DNA from: an uncultured bacterium
Lineage (GTDB): Bacteria > Verrucomicrobiota > Kiritimatiellia > CAIKKV01 > CAITUY01
NCBI GenBank assembly: GCA_903895695.1
Contig: CAITUY010000124.1
Coordinates: forward strand, 1-44,998
Direction of reading: 5' to 3'
DNA length: 44,998 bases
Shown: positions 17,698 to 26,300 of the stretch, one piece after another
How positions within the stretch are numbered: position 1 is the first letter of the stretch
How the letters are laid out: each line of letters starts with the position of its first letter
Translations under genes and position numbers: made by a program
Notes under the pieces: model-generated
What the model was told of the DNA's origin: nothing
The model's input: the letters and a program-made list of their open reading frames with translations, nothing else
Database searches by the model: none

Positions 17698-18753
17698 ATG
17701 AGCAGGAAATTGCGAACCGTTGTGGTGGGGTTGGGCCGGATCGGTTGGGATTACCATGTGCCCATGGTCCGGAGTCATGAGGGCTTTGACCTGGTGGGGG
17801 TGGTGGATCCCTCGGTCGAACGCCTGGCGGAGGCGAAGGAACGTTTCGGCACGGCGGGGTTCGCCGACTATCTCGCGGCGCTAACGGCGGCCAAGCCCGA
17901 CCTGGTCGTGATTGCCTCGCCGACGCTGTTCCACGCCGACCAGGCGATCGCCGCGATGGAACGCGGAATGGACGTATTCTGCGACAAGCCGATTGCCGGC
18001 AGTTTGGAGGAAACCGACCGCATGATCGCCGCGATGCGGCAGACCGGCCGGAAACTGATGGTCTATCAGCCCCATCGGACGTCGGCCTACACCGTGGCGA
18101 TGCTGGACCTGCTGTCGCGCAAGCCCATCGGCCCTGTCTACATGATGAAGCGGGCCGTGTCGGCCTACGTGCGCCGCAATGACTGGCAGGCCTTCACGAA
18201 GTACGGCGGCGGCATGTTGAACAATTACGGCGCCCACTACCTCGATCAGCTCCTCTACGTATCGCAGGACAAACCCCGACGCGTCTCGGCGTGCCTGCGG
18301 GCCATCGCGACGCGGGGCGACGCGGACGACGTGGTGAAGGTGCTGGTCGAGACGGAGCGGGGGCTCATCCTCGATCTGGACATCAACATGGCCACCTCCG
18401 CCACGCTTCCATCCTGGATCGTCATGGGCCAGTACGGCAGCATCGAATTCCAAGAGGCGGACAAACGCTTTCGCGTCACGTATTTCGATCCCGCCGCCCT
18501 GCCGCCGATGGAGGCCAGCGACACGCTGGCTGCCCAGGGACGCAAGTATCCGGGCGAAGCGATCCCGTGGCAGGAGGAGTTCATCCCGCTCAGCCTGTAC
18601 GCCGACAGGGACTTCTACCTGGAGACGTACCGATACTTCGCGCTCGGTCAGCCGCCGTTCGTGTCGGTCGAGGAGACGCGGCGGCTCATGTGGCTGCTCG
18701 GCGAGTGCCGCCGTGAGGCCGGCGCGGTGGGGCGCTGTCCGCCCGGCATTTGA
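17698..18753 (+). CDS. Gfo/Idh/MocA-family NAD(P)-dependent sugar oxidoreductase
   Basis: This 351-residue protein has an N-terminal Rossmann fold with VVVGLGRIG (GxGxxG at residues 11-16), then VVDPS and VVIASPTLFH. The family's catalytic lysine lies in FCDKPIAG (Lys97). In the C-terminal alpha/beta domain, MLNNYGAHYLDQL supplies the usual Asp/His pair around His180. Length and layout are normal. Family members oxidise or reduce hydroxyls of sugars, inositols and sugar acids, and some open glycosidic bonds by an oxidation-elimination route. The context suggests it handles a sugar freed by the neighbouring enzymes; the exact substrate is unknown. A gap of 26 bases separates it from the next gene. 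Confidence 0.93.
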   Translation: MSRKLRTVVVGLGRIGWDYHVPMVRSHEGFDLVGVVDPSVERLAEAKERFGTAGFADYLAALTAAKPDLVVIASPTLFHADQAIAAMERGMDVFCDKPIAGSLEETDRMIAAMRQTGRKLMVYQPHRTSAYTVAMLDLLSRKPIGPVYMMKRAVSAYVRRNDWQAFTKYGGGMLNNYGAHYLDQLLYVSQDKPRRVSACLRAIATRGDADDVVKVLVETERGLILDLDINMATSATLPSWIVMGQYGSIEFQEADKRFRVTYFDPAALPPMEASDTLAAQGRKYPGEAIPWQEEFIPLSLYADRDFYLETYRYFALGQPPFVSVEETRRLMWLLGECRREAGAVGRCPPGI

Positions 18754-18779
18754 TCTTCATATATTCGAAAGGACATTCG

Positions 18780-20270
18780 ATGAAATCGTATCGCATCATC
18801 TACAACCAGGATGAGACTAATCTCTTCGCCATCACAAAGGAGCCGATTACGCCGGGGCACGTTGACCGGATGGTGGACGAGGTTGCCGACGCGGGGGTGG
18901 ACGTGTTGCTGGTGAATCCGCAGGCCCAGCGGACCAACTATCCCAGCAAAGCCTGGCAGACGAACTGGGACGGGTATGTGCCGGGCGACCGCGCCTTTTG
19001 GGGGCCTGTACCGGACGCCGAAGTGAAAGAGCGCGAGGCTTGGGTCGTGCAGATGAAACGGCTGGCCGACCAGGGGTGCAACTACCTGGCGCGCGCCCTG
19101 GCCCGCTGCCGTGCGAAAGGCATCGCACCCGGGATCACCGTGCGTATGAACGACATGCACGACGCGCCCACGCCCGGCACGCACCTGTTCAGCCGCTTCT
19201 ACATGGAGCATCCCGAGTTCCGGCTGAACAACGGGCCTTTCTGCGGCTGGAGCGCCACGGGTCTGAACTACGAACACGCCGAAGTGCGTGAGTGTTTTCT
19301 GGCGTTGATCCGCGAGCTGGCCTGCGACTACGACTGCGACGTCCTGGAGTTGGATTTTCTGCGTTTCCACTGCTACTTCCCGCGCCGGGACTTCGTCCGG
19401 CACTGTGCCATCATGACGGGATTTGTCCGTGACGTGCGGGCCATTCTCGACAAGAGCGGCCGTCGTGTCGCCCTGATGGCGCGCATTGCCGCCAGCCCGG
19501 CGGCGGCTTATGAGTTAGGATTCGACGTCGCCGCCTGGGCTCGCGACCGGTTGGTCGACGGCATTTCGGCCGGCGCGTTTCTGAATTCACAGTGGCAGGT
19601 GCCCGTGGCGGATTTCCGCGCCCTGGTGGGTGACCGCGTGGCGGTTTATGCCTGTACGGATTGTCCCGCCGATCGTCGGCCGGGTCTGCCCATGCGAAAA
19701 ATACCGGTCGAGCCCGCGCTGCTGCGCGGGTTCGCCGCCGGCCACCTGGCAGCCGGGGCCGATGGCGTGGAGTTGTTCAATTTCTTCTGCGCCCGGGAAG
19801 AGGGGTGGGGCACTCCGCAGGAACCTTCGTTTGCCACGCTTCGCGAGATGCGGGCGCTGGAGCCGTTGCGCGGCGCAGAAAAGACGTACACGGTCATGAG
19901 CGGCTGGGCGAACGGGGAGACCGATGGCGTCCAGCAAGTGCCGGTGACCCTCGAACGCGCGCAGACACGGACATTCCGGATACTGTTGGCCGCGGAACCT
20001 GAGGGCACGCCCATCGAGGCCGCCGTGGTATTCACGGAGGGCACCGGTATGCGCCCGGACCAACTGTGGCTGCACGTCAACGACACGCCTGTCGGACCCG
20101 CGACCGCCGCGGACACGCTGCCCGAACCCGCCAAGGATCTGCGCCAGGCCGTCTTTGGGGTCCCGCCTGCGGCACTGCGGGATGGAAACAACGAACTGGT
20201 GCTGCGCAACGAAGGCGAATCGTTGACGATCATCTCGCTCGAGGTCCGGGTTGCGTTGAACGCGAGATGA
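18780..20270 (+). CDS. Putative glycoside-hydrolase-like barrel protein with C-terminal beta domain
   Basis: This 496-residue protein begins at ATG 18780, preceded by GAAAGGAC; an in-frame TTG at 18750 has no such site. The first 380 residues look like a TIM barrel of the GHL/GH10-like type: VDVLLVNPQAQRTNY, GIAPGITVRMNDMHD, CDYDCDVLELDFLRFHCYFP, RVALMARIAAS, LVDGISAGAF, VAVYACTD and GADGVELFNFF. The ELDFLRF strand end could carry a catalytic acid. The last 110 residues form a beta-rich domain with LWLHVNDTPVGP and NELVLRNEGESLTIISLEV, like an accessory jelly roll. No signal peptide is seen. The stop overlaps the next gene by ATGA. The enzyme family is not certain. Confidence 0.65.
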   Translation: MKSYRIIYNQDETNLFAITKEPITPGHVDRMVDEVADAGVDVLLVNPQAQRTNYPSKAWQTNWDGYVPGDRAFWGPVPDAEVKEREAWVVQMKRLADQGCNYLARALARCRAKGIAPGITVRMNDMHDAPTPGTHLFSRFYMEHPEFRLNNGPFCGWSATGLNYEHAEVRECFLALIRELACDYDCDVLELDFLRFHCYFPRRDFVRHCAIMTGFVRDVRAILDKSGRRVALMARIAASPAAAYELGFDVAAWARDRLVDGISAGAFLNSQWQVPVADFRALVGDRVAVYACTDCPADRRPGLPMRKIPVEPALLRGFAAGHLAAGADGVELFNFFCAREEGWGTPQEPSFATLREMRALEPLRGAEKTYTVMSGWANGETDGVQQVPVTLERAQTRTFRILLAAEPEGTPIEAAVVFTEGTGMRPDQLWLHVNDTPVGPATAADTLPEPAKDLRQAVFGVPPAALRDGNNELVLRNEGESLTIISLEVRVALNAR

Positions 20271-23215
20271 TTCACATGAAATGGTTATGCGTCTCGCTGG
20301 CCATCGTTGGCACAACTCTGGGAGCGCCCATGCGCGAAGCACTTGAACCGAAGAACGTTGCCGTTGTCATTAACGAAGACAGTTGGGCCTCCGTGGCTGT
20401 TGCGGATGCCTATGTGCGCCTGCGCGGGATCCCGCCCGGTAATGTCATCCGCCTCGGCAACCTGCCTGGTTTCGAGACCATCAGCGTCGACGACTTCCGC
20501 GCATTGATCCTCGCCCCGGTGTTTGCTGCCATCCAGGAGCGAGGGCTGAAAGATGCCATCGATTGCATCGCCTATTCCTCGGATATTCCCTACGAGGTCG
20601 GCTTCCATGGCGATCTCGGTTCCAACCAGGTGCCGCCGGAAGTCGGCGATCAGGGCTCGCTTACGGGGATGACGTATCTGCACGAAGCCGTGGCCGCCAA
20701 GGCCTATCGGGCGTATGCATCCCTGAACAGCAATCGCTATGCGCGCCGGGCTTTCGTTGACAGACCGGAATCGCCGCTCTCCGACGACGAGGCGACAGCC
20801 CTCCGCGAAGTGGACCTGCTGCTGCACGAAAAGAAAAGCGCGGCAGCGGCAAAGATTCTATCCGCCCTCTGCAACAGGCACCCCGGGAGGCCGCTTGCGC
20901 TCTATAACCTGGCCTGCTGCCTCGCTGTCGATGGGCAGACCGACGCGGCCGGTGATGCCCTTGACAGAGCCGTGAAGGCCGGCTGGTGGGACGCGGCGCA
21001 TGCAAGCCGCGACCCGGACCTCGAGCCCCTGCGTGCGTTGCCGGCCTATGCGGCCCTGCGAGCGCGCATGGAGCAGAACCGTCTGAACTTGTCGGTCGGG
21101 CCGACCCTTCCGTTCCGATCCAGGATCGCCTGGGATATGCAGGGACAGCCCGGCAAGGCTGAATCAGGCCCGCGATACATGCTCTCCGTCATGCTGGGCG
21201 TCACCAGTGGCCGCGGCACTTCGGTCCGCGAGGCCGTGGCGGCCCTGGAACGCGCGGCAGCGTCCGACGGCACGCGCCCCGCTGGCTCGGTGTACTACAT
21301 GGTCAACGACGATATACGGTCGCGAACGCGCCGTTGGGGATTCGAGGCGGCGGTGCGCCTGCTCACGCAGGAAGGCGTGGCGGCGGTCATCGCCGACGGC
21401 TCCCTGCCTCAGAAGAAGCTCGATATTGCCGGGGCCATGGTCGGCGTGCCGACCTTCGACTTCGTCGCCTCCGGCAGCCGGATCCTGCCGGGGGCCATCT
21501 GCGAACACCTCACGAGCACGGGCGGGACCATGGTATGGGACGGAGGCCAGACAGCGCTGACGGAATTCCTGCGCCATGGCGCCGCAGGCTCGTCGGGGAC
21601 CGTGACCGAGCCCTATGCGATTCAGGCCAAGTTCCCCGACCCGTTCATCCATGTTCACTATGCGCGAGGAGCCTCGCTGGCCGAAGCCTTCTACCAATCG
21701 GTGGCGGCTCCCTACCAATTGCTGATTGTCGGCGATCCGTTGTGCCGACCGTGGGGCCCTGCGCGCGGAACGCCAGGGCTGCCGGAACCGCTGGTCAAGG
21801 AAGCGCCGGTGAAGGCCGATCCGATGCTGGATCCGGCTGCCTTGCGGCGCGGGCTCCGGGTGGTCTGCGATGGACAGTCCAAGGCGCTGAACGGGGCCGT
21901 TGGGCCGCAACCCTGGTCCACTGCCGGCATTGCCAGGGGCGCCACGATTACGGTTGAGGGCTTTGTCGAGGCCCGTACGAATGACATCTATCAATTCCAG
22001 GTGCTCAGCGACGGCAATGCCCGCGTTGATGTGGCCGGGCGACCCCTTGCCGGTGTGGGGAAGGGCCGCTGGCAAACGTTCCCGGTGCCCTTGGAAAAGG
22101 GATGGCATGCGGTGACGCTAAGCCTGACAGCAGGAGGCGCTGGCGGAACCCCCTGGGCTGGAGAGCCGTTGGATCTGCGTTTCGGCGCCGCTGGCGTGCC
22201 GCCGCTGGCTCCGCAGATGCGGTATCGCCCCCGCCAGGGCGACGCCATCCGCTACACCGGCCTCGTCCCCCGTGTTCTGATCGATGGTATGACGGACGAT
22301 CCGCTGTCGATCCGGATGCGGTTTGCCCTCGATGGGCTGGATGAGGCCGTGGGAGGCAGTGTCCGCATGACGTGGAAGTCCCCCGATGGCAGCGGCTGGT
22401 CGATCGAGCCGGCGAGCGCCGAGGCGCGTATTGCCAAGGGCGTCTGCGAGCCGGCTGCTTTTCAAGTCCTTTACAGCGGTGCGCCGTTCGCGTCGAACGC
22501 CTTCTTCACGTTGCCGGTGTGCCATCTCGACGTGCGCACCGGGAGCGGCAACGAGACGACGGACCCGGTGACGTTGCCGCTGGAGCGGATCATGAAAGAT
22601 CGGCCGCGTCCGGCGATGGACGTGCCTCGCGTTCCTTCTCCGCCAAGGATAGACGGTGTTCTTGACGATGCCGCCTGGGCTTGCCCCGCCAATGTCACGG
22701 GCCTGCTGCGTCCGCAACTCGACCGACCTGCGGCGCAGGCGACGAGGGCTTGGCTGGCCTGGGACGACCATGGTCTCTATTTTGCCGCCCGCTGCGCGGA
22801 GCCGGAGAAAGACAAGTTGCGCCTCAAATCCAGACAGCGCGACGACCCGACATACGGCGATGATTCGATCGAATTGTTCCTTGCCCCGGATGTGTGGGCC
22901 AAGCCCTACTACCAGATCGTCGTCAATGCCGCTGGCGTTGTTTACGACTCCCGGGAACAGGACGCTTCCTGGAATGGCGACCTGTCGGTTGCCGTCGGCA
23001 GGGAAGCGGGCGGATGGACCGTTGAACTGGCCGTGCCGTGGGCGAGCCTGGGAGCCGAACGGCCCAAGGCGGGGGCGAAGATTCGCGTGCTGGTGGCGCG
23101 AAACCGGAGGGCCGCCGGCGCGTCGGAGCTGAGCCTCTGGCCTTTCATCTCAGGCGGTAACCACCAGCCGAACCTCTTCGCGGAGGGCGTTCTGAAGGCG
23201 GGAGGCCCCGGCTGA
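20267..23215 (+). CDS. Secreted TIGR03790-type protein with TPR, PA14-like and CBM9-like parts
   Basis: This 982-residue protein starts at ATG 20267 (or 20276), inside the stop of the previous gene. A signal peptide is clear: MKWLCVSLAIVGTTLG. The region VAVVINEDSWASVAVADAYV, RGIPPGNVIRL and IDCIAYSSDIPYEV matches TIGR03790, a family of unknown function common in PVC and delta-proteobacterial genomes. An insert around residues 170-270 has a TPR-like pattern (LALYNLACCLAVDGQTDAAG). TIGR03790-like sequence resumes up to about 520 (YQLLIVGDPLCRPW). A PA14-like beta segment follows (VEGFVEARTNDIYQFQVLSD), then an immunoglobulin-like stretch. The last 200 residues form a CBM9-like domain (PRIDGVLDDAAW, YGDDSIELFLAPD, WTVELAVPWASLG). 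It probably binds glycans at the cell surface. Confidence 0.8.
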   Translation: MIHMKWLCVSLAIVGTTLGAPMREALEPKNVAVVINEDSWASVAVADAYVRLRGIPPGNVIRLGNLPGFETISVDDFRALILAPVFAAIQERGLKDAIDCIAYSSDIPYEVGFHGDLGSNQVPPEVGDQGSLTGMTYLHEAVAAKAYRAYASLNSNRYARRAFVDRPESPLSDDEATALREVDLLLHEKKSAAAAKILSALCNRHPGRPLALYNLACCLAVDGQTDAAGDALDRAVKAGWWDAAHASRDPDLEPLRALPAYAALRARMEQNRLNLSVGPTLPFRSRIAWDMQGQPGKAESGPRYMLSVMLGVTSGRGTSVREAVAALERAAASDGTRPAGSVYYMVNDDIRSRTRRWGFEAAVRLLTQEGVAAVIADGSLPQKKLDIAGAMVGVPTFDFVASGSRILPGAICEHLTSTGGTMVWDGGQTALTEFLRHGAAGSSGTVTEPYAIQAKFPDPFIHVHYARGASLAEAFYQSVAAPYQLLIVGDPLCRPWGPARGTPGLPEPLVKEAPVKADPMLDPAALRRGLRVVCDGQSKALNGAVGPQPWSTAGIARGATITVEGFVEARTNDIYQFQVLSDGNARVDVAGRPLAGVGKGRWQTFPVPLEKGWHAVTLSLTAGGAGGTPWAGEPLDLRFGAAGVPPLAPQMRYRPRQGDAIRYTGLVPRVLIDGMTDDPLSIRMRFALDGLDEAVGGSVRMTWKSPDGSGWSIEPASAEARIAKGVCEPAAFQVLYSGAPFASNAFFTLPVCHLDVRTGSGNETTDPVTLPLERIMKDRPRPAMDVPRVPSPPRIDGVLDDAAWACPANVTGLLRPQLDRPAAQATRAWLAWDDHGLYFAARCAEPEKDKLRLKSRQRDDPTYGDDSIELFLAPDVWAKPYYQIVVNAAGVVYDSREQDASWNGDLSVAVGREAGGWTVELAVPWASLGAERPKAGAKIRVLVARNRRAAGASELSLWPFISGGNHQPNLFAEGVLKAGGPG

Positions 23216-23315
23216 AATATGCTTCGTGCCATGGACCATGGAACTGTGAAATAATGCTCCCCATTCGTTAGGGGTTGGGATATGGAGAACGGACGATAAC
23301 GAGGTGGTTACCCAC

Positions 23316-26300
23316 ATGCGAGAAGATAAGTTTGTCATCAGATCCATCGAATTGGCGCTGGCGGTTGCCCTGCTTGCGGGATGCGGCAAGAAAGCCGAGC
23401 GAGCGGCCGCACCGCCGCCGCAGCCTGCGGCGCCCGTCGAGCGCCCGGCCACGCCCCCTCCGGCTGGCGAAACCAACGGAACCCAGACGAGCCTGACGCT
23501 CGCCCCGCCAGTCAAGAATGTCCCGACCAATACTGTCCCAACCAATACGGCGAGCGTTGTCCAGACGCCTCTGGCACCCGTTGATGCCGCCTTTGAGGAC
23601 AGTTTGCAGAAGATCGAAGAGCAGGAACGGGATGCCCATTTTCTCGATGCCCTTCAGTTGTGCCGGACCTTGAAGGAAACCTGCACAAATGGGGACCAGC
23701 AGAGCACGCTGAACGCCATCGTGCTCCGGCTCGGCCAGGAGAAGAAGGAAGCGGTGTCCCTCAGGGTGGCGGCCGAGAATCTAGCGTCCGATCACAGCGA
23801 CTACGTCCGCGTGGCGGAAGACCGATTGCGCGATGCCGGCGAAACGGGGCGGATCTTTCTGCGCAAGGCCTTGCGCGACGAGAAGGACAGCGTCGCCCTG
23901 GTCGCCGCTCAAGTGCTGAGTGAACAGCCGGATGCCCAGTCCCTCTCGGTATTCGCGGTGCAACTGTTGAAACGCCAGTCCGCCTCTCTGCTGGAAGTGT
24001 TGGCCACCGACCTGAGGGGTGCGATCAACGACATTCCCACCAACACCCTGGCCGCTTTTCATCAAGCCATTCTCAGCGACACTAATTTCGTGCGCCGCGA
24101 AACAGCCGGCGTACTCGGCGTGGTCTTCGAGGAACGCTGCCATCGGACGGCCGAGACCTACAACCAGTTGGTCGGCGCTCCCGACGGATTCAAGAGGCTC
24201 CGGGCCTACATCGAAAGCGCGCTCGTTTCCAGGGATCCCGAAATCGCGGATTGGGCTTGCCGACGCGGGGGAGGGTTCGTCGGTTCCTTGAACGCGGTGA
24301 TGGGCCGATACTACGCTGACCCCGAGTTCAAGAACCTGGCGCTTGAACGCCTGGATACGCAGATCAATGTCGACAACCGTCTGTTTCCGTTCCCGGACGG
24401 ACGGCAGGACAACATCTCGGCGCGGTGGTCGGGAAGCATCGAAATCCCCAAGGCGGGCGCCTACACGTTCTATGCGCTCGCCGACACGCGGTGCGTGGTT
24501 ACCGTCAACACCCAGATGGTGGTCGACTGCCTGGGCTGGGCCGAAACGAACGGCACGATCACGCTGCCGGCAGGGCGGATTCCTTTCAACGCCGATTACT
24601 ACCAGTCCGGCGGCAACTCCCGGGTCATGGTCATGGTGAGCGGAACGAACATTCCGAAGCAGGTGCTGGGCGCCGGGTTTTTCCGCGTGCCTCCCACGAA
24701 GGATCCGGTGCTCCAACTGCGGCCGGCCATCCTGAGCCTGATTTCCACAAACTGGGTGGACTCGCGCGCCGGTAAAGCCACCCTGTCCTGGTCCGGCGAT
24801 ACCGGGAACATTTATCTCCGCGCTGCGGTTCAGAACGAGGCCGACCCGGTCGCGGCACGGGCGGCCGAAATGCTGGCAGCCCGGCGCGACGCCCGGGCCC
24901 CCGCTGTCCTGATTGAGCGCATCGAGAAGACCCCGGGCTCGCCTATCGTGCCCACCCTGACCGCCGCCCTGTGCGACTTGGCGATGCACCTGGATCCCGA
25001 ACAGGTTCAGTATCTCTACCAGGCCATGCTCCACGATGCCGACTCCGCCGTGTTCCCCGATGTTTTCGCGCTCTGTGCGCTTCTCAACCGCGCCTACGGC
25101 GACAACAAGGACCGGTTCAACGAAGCCGTTCACGACCCGAAAGGATACGATCAGCTTAAGCTCTATGTTCAGCGGGCCATGGCATCGTCCAACAACGTGG
25201 TCGCAATCAACGCCTGCGAATTCGGCTCGCCCTTTGCGCCCCTGCTGGCGGGCCTATGCGGCCGGTACTATGCCGGAGCCCAGTTTGACGCGCTTGCCGT
25301 CGAGCGACTCGACTCCGGCATTGAAGTTCAGAATCGCGCGTTTCCCATGCCGGAGAACAGGCAGGACGACATCTCAGCACGCTGGACGGGGCTTCTGCGG
25401 ATCGATACCCGGGGTGATTACGATTTCTACTCGCTATCCGATAACAGCGCCAGTCTGTGGATCGACGATCGGTTAGTGGTGGGCAGTGTGGGTTGGGATG
25501 AACAGAAAGGAACCGTCACGCTGGCGCCGGGTTTGCACCGGCTGCGGACCGACTTCTACCAGACCGCCGGCAATTCGCGGGTCCAGCTCTCCTGGAGCGA
25601 GACCAACATCACCAAGCAGGTCCTGGCCGGTAGTGCGCTTCTCACTCCGCCCTGGCGAAACGTGCTGTCGTTGCTGCCGGCGGCCATCGATAACCTGACG
25701 TCCACGAACCTGCCCACCGTGCGGGCCGCCAAGGCCGCCATCGCGCAGGCCCAAGGCTCTGGCACTGTCTTTCTGCGCAATGCCATCCGGTATAAGCCGG
25801 ATCCTGTGGCCAAGGTCGCTGCCGCCCTGCTCGCCGATCGATATGACGCCCCGTCGGCGCCTTTGCTCATTGAACGGCTCCGCAAGGCGCCCAACTCTCC
25901 CATCGCACTGGATCTCCTCGCGAGCCTGCGGGATATGGCCGAGTCTATCGAGCCGGACCTCGTTCCGCCGCTCTACGAGGCGGTACAGAATGACCACGAG
26001 TTCCGGATGATTCCCGAAGCCAGCATGCTCTGCCTGGTCCTCGACCGCGTTTGCGGCGGCCGGAAGGAAGCCTTCAACAGCCTCGCCAAGGACCCCAAGG
26101 CCTACGAACAACTCAAGGCCTATGTCGCGCAGTCCGGCGCTTCCAGCAACGACACGGCCGTAATGAGCGTCGGGGGCTTCGGGGCCCCCTTCGTGGCACC
26201 CGTGGGGGGATTGCGGGGCGCGTACTACGTCGGACAGCAGCTCGACGACCTGGCACTCGAACGCGTGGACTCCGGGGTCAATATTGCGGACCACCAGTTC

